Source: Streptomyces sp. ISL-1
GTDB taxonomy: Bacteria > Actinomycetota > Actinomycetes > Streptomycetales > Streptomycetaceae
DNA: 64,000 nucleotides
NCBI RefSeq assembly: GCF_018614585.1
Contig: NZ_JAGGOI010000038.1
Coordinates: forward strand, 112,024 to 176,023
Direction of reading: 5' to 3'
Shown here: piece by piece, positions 8,514 to 16,647 of the stretch
Position numbering within the stretch: the stretch's first letter is position 1
How the letters are laid out: each line of letters opens with the position of its first letter
Notes under the pieces: model-generated
What the model saw: only the letters and a program-made list of their open reading frames with translations
The model's database searches: none
What the model was told of the DNA's origin: nothing
Program-made: the position numbers and the translations under genes

Positions 8514-9108
8514 GGGCCGCGAGGGGCACGGGGACCGCGAGTCTGGGCTGCCTGCCCCCGACGGCGGGATGGGGGCCCACGAGGGCGAGCTGCGCGCTCG
8601 CGAGGGCGAGTTGCGGTCTCGTGAGGGCGAGCTGCGGAAGGTCGCACGGGTCGTTCTGCTCGATCCGACGGACCGCATTCTGCTGATGCACGGGTACGAG
8701 CCCGATGATCCGGCCGACCGCTGGTGGTTCACGCCGGGCGGCGGACTGGAGGGCGACGAGACCCGACAGGAGGCCGCGCTGCGCGAGCTGGCCGAGGAGA
8801 CCGGGATCACAGAAGTGGAACTGGGGCCGGTACTGTGGCGCCGGACCTGCTCCTTTCCGTTCGACGGGCGGCGCTGGGAGCAGGACGAGTGGTACTTCCT
8901 CGCCCGTACCGCGCAGACCGGGACGGCCCCGCACGGATTGACGGAGCTCGAGCAGCGCAGTGTCGCCGGCCTGAGGTGGTGGACATACGCCGAACTGTCG
9001 GCGGCGCGTGAGACGGTGTATCCGACCAGGCTCGCCGAGCTGCTGCGCACGCTGTTCGACGAGGGTCCTCCGAGTGCGCCGGTGGTCCTGGCCCCAGAAA
9101 TCGTCTAG
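8503..9108 (+). CDS. Nudix hydrolase
   Basis: A 201-aa Nudix-fold hydrolase acting on a nucleoside-diphosphate-linked substrate that cannot be named from sequence. The Nudix box is GGGLEGDETRQEAALRELAEE followed by TGI (G-x5-E-x7-REVxEE pattern, about residues 79-101). Before the fold there is a charged helix with three near-identical 7-residue units (EGELRAR, EGELRSR, EGELRKV). The frame is open further upstream, but the GTG at 8503 overlapping the sipZ stop is the reasonable start. It is probably the last gene of the signal-peptidase operon. Confidence 0.9.
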   Translation: MSAEGREGHGDRESGLPAPDGGMGAHEGELRAREGELRSREGELRKVARVVLLDPTDRILLMHGYEPDDPADRWWFTPGGGLEGDETRQEAALRELAEETGITEVELGPVLWRRTCSFPFDGRRWEQDEWYFLARTAQTGTAPHGLTELEQRSVAGLRWWTYAELSAARETVYPTRLAELLRTLFDEGPPSAPVVLAPEIV

Positions 9109-9163
9109 GGGCGCAGGGGGCGGGAGCACAATAGGGGGACGCACGGCTGAAGGGGAACATGCC

Positions 9164-9472
9164 ATGAGCGCCGAGGACCTCGAGAAGTACGAGACCGAGA
9201 TGGAGCTGAAGCTCTACCGGGAGTACCGAGACGTCGTCGGGCTGTTCAAATATGTGATCGAGACCGAGCGTCGCTTCTACCTCACCAACGACTACGAGAT
9301 GCAGGTGCACTCCGTACAGGGCGAGGTCTTCTTCGAAGTGTCGATGGCGGACGCCTGGGTCTGGGACATGTACCGACCGGCCAGGTTCGTCAAGCAGGTA
9401 CGCGTGCTCACGTTCAAGGACGTGAATATCGAGGAGCTGAACAAGAGCGACCTCGAGCTTCCGGGCAGCTGA
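9164..9472 (+). CDS. DUF2469 family protein
   Basis: A 102-aa, highly conserved actinobacterial protein (MSAEDLEKYETEMELKLYREYRDVVGLFKYVIETERRFYL...), acidic and without membrane segments or catalytic motifs I can name. The ATG at 9164 has AAGGGGAA at 9150-9157. The strong conservation and fixed position beside the signal peptidase genes are known for streptomycetes and mycobacteria. The function is unknown. A pair of DnaA-box-like sequences lies directly downstream. Confidence 0.9.
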   Translation: MSAEDLEKYETEMELKLYREYRDVVGLFKYVIETERRFYLTNDYEMQVHSVQGEVFFEVSMADAWVWDMYRPARFVKQVRVLTFKDVNIEELNKSDLELPGS

Positions 9473-9489
9473 CACTCGGGGTGGCCGAG

Positions 9490-9516
9490 TTATCCACAAT
9501 GGATGGGTTGTCCACC
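9490..9516 (+). promoter_or_regulatory. Pair of DnaA-box-like sequences
   Basis: The 100-bp gap between the DUF2469 and YraN genes holds TTATCCACA at 9490-9498, identical to the classical DnaA box, and TTGTCCACC at 9508-9516, one base from the Streptomyces-preferred TTGTCCACA. Both are in the same orientation, and their starts are 18 bp apart. DnaA binding is inferred from sequence only. Confidence 0.5.
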
Positions 9517-9572
9517 AAGATCCACTAGAGGTGGTCTGACACGTCACAGTCGGTGCCGGAGGTGGTGCCGAT

Positions 9573-9944
9573 ATGAACGCGACGGGGGCACTCGGGCGGT
9601 ACGGCGAGGATCTGGCGGCACGGCTGCTGGCCGATGCCGGCATGACGCTGCTGGCACGGAACTGGCGCTGCGGGCGGGCCGGTGAGATCGACATCGTCGC
9701 CCGGGACGGCGACGCGGTGGTGGTCTGCGAGGTCAAGACCCGCAGGAGCGGCACATACGGACCGTACGAGCACCCGATGGCCGCGGTCACGCCGACGAAG
9801 GCGGCGCGGCTGAGGCAGCTCGCCGAATGCTGGCTGGAGCGGCACGGCGGGCCGCCGCCCGGCGGGGTGCGCATCGATCTGGTGGGCGTGGTGCTGCCCA
9901 GGCGCGGCGCGCCGCTCGTCGAGCATGCACGGGGGGTGGCCTGA
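9573..9944 (+). CDS. YraN family (UPF0102) nuclease-fold protein
   Basis: A 123-aa protein with a restriction-endonuclease-like fold. It has an early GRYGEDLAARLLADAGMTLLARNWR segment and the core EIDIVARDGDAVVVCEVKTRRSGTYG, which contains the D...E-x-K active-site pattern. The family is widespread and usually sits beside comM and dprA, as here, which suggests a DNA-processing role. The biochemical function is unsettled. The stop overlaps the comM start (TGATG). Confidence 0.92.
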   Translation: MNATGALGRYGEDLAARLLADAGMTLLARNWRCGRAGEIDIVARDGDAVVVCEVKTRRSGTYGPYEHPMAAVTPTKAARLRQLAECWLERHGGPPPGGVRIDLVGVVLPRRGAPLVEHARGVA

Positions 9945-11560
9945 TGGGGTTCGCGCGTGCCTGTTCTGTGGCACTGGTGGGCGTCGAGGGCGTGGTGGTC
10001 GAGGTCCAGGCCGACCTGGAGCCGGGCGTGGCCGCGTTCACGCTGGTGGGGTTACCGGACAAGAGCCTGGTGGAGAGCCGGGACCGGGTCAGGGCGGCGG
10101 TGGTGAACTCCGGCGCCGAATGGCCGCAGAAGAAGCTCACCGTGGGGCTCAGTCCGGCGTCCGTGCCGAAGAGCGGAAGCGGGTTCGATCTTGCGGTGGC
10201 CTGTGCCGTGCTGGGTGCGGCGGAGCGCATCGACCCCAAGGACATCGCCGATCTGGTGCTGATCGGTGAACTGGGTCTGGACGGCCGGGTGCGGCCGGTC
10301 CGCGGGGTGCTGCCCGCCGTTCTCGCGGCCGCCGAGGCCGGCTACCGGCAGGTGGTCGTCCCCGAGCAGACCGCGGGGGAGGCATCACTGGTACCGGGAG
10401 TCTCGGTCCTCGGCGTACGGAGCCTGCGACAGCTCATCGCCGTACTGACCAATGAACCGGTGCCTGCGGAAGAGCCGGTTCCGGAGGGCAGCCCGGACCC
10501 CATGCTGGCCGGGCTGATGGTGCCCGGCGCGGGGGTGGGCACGGGGTTGGCGAGGGAGTCGGCGGACGGCCCAGACCTGGCCGATGTCGCCGGGCAGCGC
10601 GTGGCCCGCATGGCTCTGGAGGTCGCCGCCGCCGGCGGCCACCATCTGCTGCTGCACGGACCGCCGGGCGCGGGCAAGACCATGCTGGCGGAGCGGCTGC
10701 CGGGGGTGCTGCCGCCGCTGACCCGACGGGAGTCCCTGGAGGTCACGGCCGTGCACTCGGTGGCGGGCATCCTGCCGCCGGGTTAGCCTCTGGTGCGCAC
10801 GCCTCCGTACTGCGCGCCCCACCACTCGGCGACGATGCAGTCGCTGGTCGGCGGTGGCAATGGGGTGCCCAGGCCGGGAGCTGTCTCGCTGGCCCACCGA
10901 GGCGTGCTGTTCCTCGACGAGACTCCCGAATTCTCGGGCAAAGCGCTGGACGCCCTGCGGCAGCCACTGGAGTCGGGGCATGTGGTGGTGGCCCGCAGCG
11001 CGGGGGTGGTGCGGCTGCCGGCCCGCTTCTTGATGGTCCTCGCGGCCAACCCCTGCCCCTGCGGGCGGCACACCCTGCACGGGGCGGGATGCGAGTGCCC
11101 GCCTTCGGTGATTCGGCGGTATCAGGCCAGGCTGTCCGGGCCGCTGCTCGACCGGGTCGATCTGCGGGTCGAGGTCGAGCCCGTCAACCGCAGCGATCTG
11201 CTCTGCCAGGGAGGCCGGGGCGAGCCGACGGCGGCCGTCGCGGCACGGGTCCGGGAGGCCCGGGAACGCGCTGCCGCCCGGCTGCGGGACACCCCCTGGG
11301 GCGCCAACAGCGAGGTGCCGGGCCACGAACTGCGTACGCGCTGGCTGGTCGCGCCCGGGGCACTGGCCGCGGCCGAGCGGGACTTGGAGCGGGGGCTGCT
11401 CACGGCGCGCGGTATCGACCGGGTGCTACGGGTGGCGTGGACGATCGCGGACCTGGCGGCACGGGACCGGCCGCAGGCGTACGACGTGGACCTGGCCCTG
11501 GAGCTGCGCACCGGGATCTCGCGCGGTGCGCCCATGCCTGCCGGCGGGGGAGGGCTCTGA
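9944..11560 (+). pseudogene. comM: comM (YifB-like AAA+ ATPase) interrupted by an in-frame amber codon
   Basis: This is a ComM/YifB-family Mg-chelatase-like AAA+ ATPase, a branch-migration helicase in naturally transformable bacteria with no settled role in Streptomyces. The frame from ATG 9944 codes for 280 aa, with the N-terminal lobe (MGFARACSVALVGVEGVVVEVQ) and Walker A (HGPPGAGKTML). It then stops at TAG 10784-10786. The same frame continues without a frameshift (PLVRTPPYCAPHHSAT, Walker B GVLFLDETPEF, CPCGRHTLHGAGCECPP) to TGA 11558-11560. Relatives normally have an acidic residue in this PPGEPL-like turn, so one base change (for example GAG to TAG) explains the break. It is either a true nonsense mutation or a base-calling error. 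Its stop overlaps the dprA ATG. Confidence 0.88.
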
Positions 11561-12753
11561 TGTGCGAAGCGGGGGCGGGAGCGGGGGAGCAGGAACGGAT
11601 CGCGCGGGCCGCGCTGACGCGGGTGATGGAGCCGGGCGACGCGCACGGCGGGCGGTGGCTGCGCGAGTTCGGGGCCCGGGAGCTCTGGGCGCGGCTCGCC
11701 TCGGCGGACCACGCGGACGCGGCGCTGACCGGGGCTACGGCGCTGACCGGGGCCACGGCGCGGCGACTGGCCGGCTATCGGATACGGGCGGCGGCGGTCG
11801 AGCCCGACCGGGATCTGGCGGCGATCGCCGCGGCCGGAGGGCGCTTCATCTGCCCAGGTGACCACGAATGGCCCACCCAACTCGACGATCTCGGGGACGC
11901 CAGACCCATCGGACTCTGGACGCGAGGACGGGCCGACCTGCGGAAATGGGCGCTGCGCTCTGTTGCAGTCGTCGGGGCCAGAGCCTGCACCCCGTACGGG
12001 GCGCACATGGCGGCCAGCCTCGGTTCGGGGCTCGCGGAGCGCGGCTGGGTCGTGGTGTCGGGGGCGGCGTTCGGGGTCGACGGCTCCGCGCACCGCGGCG
12101 CACTGTCCGCGGGCGGGGCCACCGTCGCTGTACTCGCCTGCGGTGTCGATGTCGTCTATCCGCGCGGCCATGCCGAATTGATCGGGCGCATCGCGGAACA
12201 GGGGCTGGTCATCGGGGAGTTGGCACCGGGCGACCATCCCACGCCCAGCAGATTCGTCCTGCGCAACCGGGTGATCGCCGCGCTGACCAGGGGCACCGTC
12301 GTCGTTGAGGCCGAGTACCGCAGCGGTTCACTGGTCACGGCGCGCAGCGCCCAGAAGCTCGGCCGCTTCACGATGGGAGTTCCAGGACCTGCCACCAGCG
12401 GGCTCTCGGCCGGTGTGCACGAACTCCTGCGCGGTGAGGGCGTGCTGGTCACCGATGCCGATGAAGTGGCCGAGCTGGTCGGCGGCATCGGCGAGCTGGC
12501 ACCGGAGAGACGTGGTCCTGTGCTCCCCAGGGACCTGCTGGATCCCATGAGCGCCCGGGTTCTTGAGGCCCTTCCGGCCCGTGGCGCGGTCGGTGGGGAG
12601 CAGGTGGCCCGCGGCGCCGGGACGACGACCGACGAGACACTCGGCAGGCTGTACGAACTGCACTCGCTGGGCTTCGTGGAACGGCACGGGGACGGCTGGC
12701 AGTTGACGCCCACCGCCATTGGCGGTTCGAACGCGCGGCGAGGCGGTCCTTGA
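11560..12753 (+). CDS. dprA: DNA-processing protein DprA
   Basis: A 397-aa DprA/Smf protein, which in transformable bacteria loads RecA on incoming single-stranded DNA. The Rossmann core reads RSVAVVGARACTPYG, VVVSGAAFGVDGSAHRGAL and GGATVAVLACGVDVVYPRGH. It continues with PSRFVLRNRVIAALTRGTVVVEA and SGSLVTARSAQKLGR, and a C-terminal winged-helix-like domain (about 325-385) is present. The ATG overlaps the comM stop (TGATG). Near residues 55-67 a small perfect-in-protein duplication (ALTGAT twice) comes from an 18-bp tandem repeat with one mismatch. Confidence 0.95.
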   Translation: MCEAGAGAGEQERIARAALTRVMEPGDAHGGRWLREFGARELWARLASADHADAALTGATALTGATARRLAGYRIRAAAVEPDRDLAAIAAAGGRFICPGDHEWPTQLDDLGDARPIGLWTRGRADLRKWALRSVAVVGARACTPYGAHMAASLGSGLAERGWVVVSGAAFGVDGSAHRGALSAGGATVAVLACGVDVVYPRGHAELIGRIAEQGLVIGELAPGDHPTPSRFVLRNRVIAALTRGTVVVEAEYRSGSLVTARSAQKLGRFTMGVPGPATSGLSAGVHELLRGEGVLVTDADEVAELVGGIGELAPERRGPVLPRDLLDPMSARVLEALPARGAVGGEQVARGAGTTTDETLGRLYELHSLGFVERHGDGWQLTPTAIGGSNARRGGP

Positions 12754-12995
12754 CCTGGAGCATTCGGGTGAAAAGGTGTTGGCGATGACCTTTGCAGGCC
12801 TGTCGGCGACACCTGAGGGGCCGGCGTCAGCTGCGTCGGCTCCGGTTCGAAGGTATGGGCGACGGCAGGTACCGCACAGGTTCGTTCCCCCGTCCTTCGC
12901 CCACCGCAACACCGCAGTCACGCTACGCTCACCTTCGATTCCGGCCCAGACGCTCCTCCCCTCCCCCCTCACAGCAGAACGGCTCAAGGCAACGA

Positions 12996-13832
12996 ATGCC
13001 CCAGCACACCTCCGGGTCTGACCGCGCGGCAGTGCCACCCGCTGCCCGTGGCACCGTGCGGCCCCCCGCTCCCTCGTCGGTCGACGAGCTGTGGCGGTCG
13101 TACAAGGCCACGGGTGACGAGCGGCTGCGGGAGCAGTTGATCCTGCACTACTCACCACTGGTGAAGTACGTCGCGGGCCGGGTGAGCGTCGGGCTGCCGC
13201 CCAACGTCGAACAGGCGGACTTCGTGTCCTCCGGAGTCTTCGGACTCATCGACGCCATCGAGAAGTTCGACATTGAACGGTCCATCAAGTTCGAGACATA
13301 CGCGATCACCCGGATCCGCGGCGCGATGATCGACGAACTCCGCGCGCTGGACTGGATCCCGCGCTCGGTGCGGCAGAAGGCCAGGGCCGTGGAGCGCGCC
13401 TACGCCACGCTCGAAGCGCAGCTGAGACGCACGCCTTCGGAGTGCGAGGTCGCCTCCGAGATGGGCATCGCGGTCGAGGAACTGCATGTGGTTTTCAGCC
13501 AGTTGTCGCTGGCCAATGTCGTGGCACTGGAGGAGCTGCTGCACGTCGGCGGCGAGGGCGGCGACCGGCTCAGCCTGATGGACACCCTCGAGGACACCGC
13601 GGCCGACAACCCGGTCGAGGTGGCCGAGGACCGGGAGCTGCGCCGGCTGCTCGCGCGCGCGATCAACACCCTGCCGGAGCGCGAGAAGACCGTCGTCACC
13701 CTGTACTACTACGAGGGCCTCACCCTTGCCGAGATCGGCAATGTCCTGGGCGTCACCGAGAGCAGGGTCAGCCAGATCCACACGAAGTCGGTGCTCCAGC
13801 TGCGCGCGAAGCTGGCCGACGTCGGACGCTGA
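12996..13832 (+). CDS. whiG: Sporulation sigma factor WhiG
   Basis: A 278-aa sigma factor of the FliA (sigma-28) family that starts the aerial-hypha-to-spore programme in Streptomyces. Region 2 is clear (LILHYSPLVKYVAGRVSVGLPPNVEQADFVSSGVFGLIDAIEKFD, with IKFETYAITRIRGAMIDELR). It is followed by region 3 and a region 4 helix-turn-helix (LTLAEIGNVLGVTESRVSQIHTKSVLQLR). The ATG at 12996 gives a length very close to the known S. coelicolor protein (280 aa). The 242-bp upstream gap holds no other gene. A TetR gene follows after 37 bp. Confidence 0.97.
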   Translation: MPQHTSGSDRAAVPPAARGTVRPPAPSSVDELWRSYKATGDERLREQLILHYSPLVKYVAGRVSVGLPPNVEQADFVSSGVFGLIDAIEKFDIERSIKFETYAITRIRGAMIDELRALDWIPRSVRQKARAVERAYATLEAQLRRTPSECEVASEMGIAVEELHVVFSQLSLANVVALEELLHVGGEGGDRLSLMDTLEDTAADNPVEVAEDRELRRLLARAINTLPEREKTVVTLYYYEGLTLAEIGNVLGVTESRVSQIHTKSVLQLRAKLADVGR

Positions 13833-13869
13833 CGCCGAATCGGCAATGCCCCGTCCGTAGAGTGGAGGC

Positions 13870-14451
13870 GTGCCCAGGATTCGAGCGGCCTCCGTGGCCG
13901 AGCACCGGACCATGCAGCGCGGCGCCTTGCTGGACGCCGCACGTTCCCTGCTGTCCGAGGGCGGTACGGAGGCGCTGACCTTCCCCGCCCTCGCCGAGCG
14001 CACGGGCCTGGCAAGGTCCTCCGTCTACGAGTACTTCCGCTCGCGCGCCGCAGTCGTCGAGGAGCTCTGCGCGGTCGACTTCCCGGTCTGGGCGGCGGAG
14101 GTCGAGGCCGCCATGCAGCAGGCCGACACGGCAGAGGGCAAGGTTGAGGCGTACGTACGCCAGCAGCTGGAGCTCGTCGGGGACCGTCGCCACCGGGCCG
14201 TTGTCGCGATCTCCGCGAGTGAGCTGGACGCCGGGGCCCGGGAGAAGATCCGTGCCGCGCACGGCGGACTGATCGCGATGATCGTCGAGGCGCTCGGCGA
14301 GCTGGGCCACGACCAGCCCCGGCTGGCGGCGATGCTGCTGCAGGGCGTGGTGGACGCGGCGGTGCGCCGTATCGAGATCGGCGCGGCGGAGGACCAGTCG
14401 GCGATCGCGGAGGCGGCGGTGTCGATGGCACTGCGGGGTGTGCGGGGCTGA
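13870..14451 (+). CDS. TetR family regulator
   Basis: A 193-aa TetR-type repressor with an N-terminal helix-turn-helix (LTFPALAERTGLARSSVYEYFRSRAAVVEEL, about residues 37-67) and a helical ligand domain. The GTG start at 13870 follows a GAGTGGAGGC ribosome-binding stretch. The ligand and target are unknown. The next annotated gene on the other strand reads antisense through roughly three quarters of this gene because it has no earlier stop codon. Confidence 0.9.
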   Translation: MPRIRAASVAEHRTMQRGALLDAARSLLSEGGTEALTFPALAERTGLARSSVYEYFRSRAAVVEELCAVDFPVWAAEVEAAMQQADTAEGKVEAYVRQQLELVGDRRHRAVVAISASELDAGAREKIRAAHGGLIAMIVEALGELGHDQPRLAAMLLQGVVDAAVRRIEIGAAEDQSAIAEAAVSMALRGVRG

Positions 14452-15314
14452 CCCCGCGGGGGCTCGCCGCCCCGCCTTCGCGCACGTACTTGGCGGACCC
14501 TTCCCTGCGCACCGGCAGCGCGGACCCGGCTGCCCGCACGCACCTGGCGGACCCGACTGCCCGCCGCCGACCGCCCGGCCCTCCCGACCCGGAGGGCCGG
14601 GCGGGCCGGGCCGGGCGGGCCGGGCTGCCGCGTCCGGCGCAGGGCCCGGTGCGCCAGTGCGACCGTGATCAACAGCAACCCCGCGTGCAGCGACGTCCCG
14701 GGCGCCCCCGCGAGAAGCGGCGCGGCCCCCCGCACGGCGACCGGAGCGAGCGTCGCCTCAAGAGGCGGGACGCCGAACACCGGCAGCAGCCGGGATGGCG
14801 AGCGGCGCAGCAGCCAGGGCGGGAGCAGGGACAGCGGATCCAGATACTCCGCGCCGCGCAGCAGCCCCCAGTGCAGACAGCCCGACGCACAGTGCGAAGG
14901 GCCCGGCTCCATGGTCGCCACCACCTGGCCGGCGCTCACCTCCGCGCCCTCGGTGAGCAGCGGGCGCACCGGTTCGTACGTTGTGCGCAGCGGGGGTTCA
15001 CCCGTACCGGTGAGGGTGATGGAGAGAACGCCGCGGCCCGCTACCCGGCCGGCGAAGGAGACCCGGCCGGGCGCCGCCGCCAGCACGGCAGTACCAGGGG
15101 GTGCGGCCAGATCCACCCCGCGGTGCCCTGGCCCGTACGCCGAGTCCGGCGGCTCCCAGCCCCGTACGACCACGGGACGCGGCGGCCCCACGGGCCAGCT
15201 CCGGTCGCGATCGAGGGCGGACGCCGAGGGTGCGCCCACAACGAGCAGGGCACCGGCGAGGGAAACGACGACGGCGATTACAGGTACGAGAAGCCTGCGG
15301 ATGACGCGGTACAT
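14025..15314 (-). CDS. Exported M23-like (LytM) protein with stop-less 3' extension
   Basis: A signal peptide (MYRVIRRLLVPVIAVVVSLA..., likely cut after ASA) leads into an M23/LytM fold. HRGVDLAAPPGTAV gives the HxxxD zinc half-site. CLHWGLLRGAEYLDPLSL occupies the HxH region with Cys replacing the first His, so peptidase activity is uncertain. A hydrophobic segment near residues 205-220 follows. After about residue 240 the frame is Arg/Gly/Pro-rich low complexity and continues without a stop across a bidirectional hairpin, then antisense through the TetR gene, to 14025. No stop codon exists on this strand in any frame between about 14440 and 14640. The ATG at 15314 is chosen for the signal peptide; ATG 15356 is an alternative. 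The true C-terminus is unclear. Confidence 0.6.
   Translation of the reverse strand: MYRVIRRLLVPVIAVVVSLAGALLVVGAPSASALDRDRSWPVGPPRPVVVRGWEPPDSAYGPGHRGVDLAAPPGTAVLAAAPGRVSFAGRVAGRGVLSITLTGTGEPPLRTTYEPVRPLLTEGAEVSAGQVVATMEPGPSHCASGCLHWGLLRGAEYLDPLSLLPPWLLRRSPSRLLPVFGVPPLEATLAPVAVRGAAPLLAGAPGTSLHAGLLLITVALAHRALRRTRQPGPPGPARPALRVGRAGRSAAGSRVRQVRAGSRVRAAGAQGRVRQVRARRRGGEPPRGQPRTPRSAIDTAASAIADWSSAAPISIRRTAASTTPCSSIAASRGWSWPSSPSASTIIAISPPCAARIFSRAPASSSLAEIATTARWRRSPTSSSCWRTYASTLPSAVSACCMAASTSAAQTGKSTAQSSSTTAARERKYS
14572..14603. terminator. Bidirectional hairpin between convergent genes
   Basis: A perfect 13-bp stem, CGCCCGGCCCTCC (14572-14584) and GGAGGGCCGGGCG (14591-14603), with a 6-nt loop. 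It lies 120 bp after the TetR stop, in the region where the M23-like gene would be expected to end. It probably serves as transcript end for both strands. Confidence 0.6.
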
Positions 15315-15366
15315 GGCACAGACCGTCCCGCGAAACCCGGCGACCGCGTGGATCATGGTCCCGATC

Positions 15367-15393
15367 TGTGGACTACTGACCGGTTGTGGACAG
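15367..15393 (-). promoter_or_regulatory. Second pair of DnaA-box-like sequences
   Basis: On the minus strand these read TAGTCCACA (15367-15375) and CTGTCCACA (15385-15393). The second fits the relaxed Streptomyces consensus (T/C)(T/C)(G/A/C)TCCACA, and the first differs from it at one position. Their starts are 18 bp apart, as in the pair at 9490. They lie between the M23-like gene and rpsB. Confidence 0.4.
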
Positions 15394-15572
15394 CGCCGTC
15401 ACCCGACACCGCGCCGGTCCCGTACACTTCTTCTGGCGATCCGGGTCACCGGGTCGACTTCGCACGCCCCGCCACCACACCTTCTTCAGGTCGGTGGCCG
15501 CGCTCCTCGGTCCTTTGTGGCACGGCGCGTCGGGGCGTCAGGACATAACCGAGAATCCAAGGAGATACGGCC

Positions 15573-16541
15573 ATGGCCGTCGTCACGATGCGGGAGCTGC
15601 TGGAAAGCGGCGTCCACTTCGGTCACCAGACCCGTCGTTGGAACCCGAAGATGAAGCGATTCATCTTCACGGAGCGCAACGGCATCTACATCATCGACCT
15701 GCTCCAGTCGCTGTCGTACATCGACCGCGCCTACGAGTTCGTCAAGGAGACCGTCGCCCACGGCGGCTCCATCATGTTCGTCGGCACCAAGAAGCAGGCC
15801 CAGGAGGCCATCGCCGAGCAGGCGACGCGCGTTGGTATGCCGTACGTCAACCAGCGTTGGCTGGGCGGCATGCTCACCAACTTCTCCACCGTCTACAAGC
15901 GCCTTCAGCGTCTGAAGGAGCTTGAGCAGATCGACTTCGACGATGTGGCCGCGTCCGGCCTCACCAAGAAGGAGCTCCTGGTCCTCTCCCGCGAGAAGGC
16001 CAAGCTGGAGAAGACCCTCGGTGGTATCCGCGAGATGTCCAAGGTGCCCAGCGCCGTCTGGATCGTGGACACCAAGAAGGAGCACATCGCCGTCGGCGAG
16101 GCGCGCAAGCTCAAGATTCCGGTCGTCGCGATCCTCGACACCAACTGCGACCCCGACGAGGTCGACTACAAGATCCCGGGCAACGACGACGCGATCCGTT
16201 CCGTCACCCTGCTCACCCGCGTGATCGCCGACGCCGTCGCCGAGGGCCTCATCGCCCGTTCCGGCGTCGCCACCGGTGACTCCAAGCCGGGCGAGAAGGC
16301 CGCCGGCGAGCCGCTCGCCGAGTGGGAGCGCGACCTCCTCGAGGGCGAGAAGAAGGCTGACTCCGACGAGGCTGCCGAGACTGCCGAGGCTCCGGCCGCC
16401 GCCGAGGCCGACAAGCCGGCCGAGGCCGCTGCTGAGGCCCCGGCCGCCGAGGCCGCTGCTGAGGCTCCGGCTGCTGAGGCTCCGGCCGCTGAAGCCCCGG
16501 CCGCCGAGGCCGAGAAGCCGGCGGACGCCGAGCAGGCCTGA
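15573..16541 (+). CDS. rpsB: 30S ribosomal protein S2
   Basis: A 322-aa S2. The conserved core (MAVVTMRELLESGVHFGHQTRRWNPKMKRFIFTERNGIYIIDL... to about residue 240) is followed by an Ala/Glu/Pro repeat tail of about 80 residues (EAPAAEA units). This is longer than the E. coli protein (241 aa), and such tails are common in actinobacteria. AAGGAG (15559-15564) precedes ATG 15573. The 5' leader of more than 150 nt could host regulation, but I recognise no known motif. It is followed by tsf, the usual partner. Confidence 0.97.
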   Translation: MAVVTMRELLESGVHFGHQTRRWNPKMKRFIFTERNGIYIIDLLQSLSYIDRAYEFVKETVAHGGSIMFVGTKKQAQEAIAEQATRVGMPYVNQRWLGGMLTNFSTVYKRLQRLKELEQIDFDDVAASGLTKKELLVLSREKAKLEKTLGGIREMSKVPSAVWIVDTKKEHIAVGEARKLKIPVVAILDTNCDPDEVDYKIPGNDDAIRSVTLLTRVIADAVAEGLIARSGVATGDSKPGEKAAGEPLAEWERDLLEGEKKADSDEAAETAEAPAAAEADKPAEAAAEAPAAEAAAEAPAAEAPAAEAPAAEAEKPADAEQA

Positions 16542-16647
16542 TCGCACAGGTTCGGTAGTTGACGGCGGGGGACGGTGCCACAAGCACCGGCCCCCGCCGC
16601 TCACCCGTAGATCTTCGACTTTCGACTTTCGAGAGAGATTCAAGGAT

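Noticed and set aside
16380..16535. Ala/Glu/Pro repeats at the end of rpsB, considered as a foreign insertion
   Set aside because: They are in frame, and such tails are common on actinobacterial ribosomal proteins.
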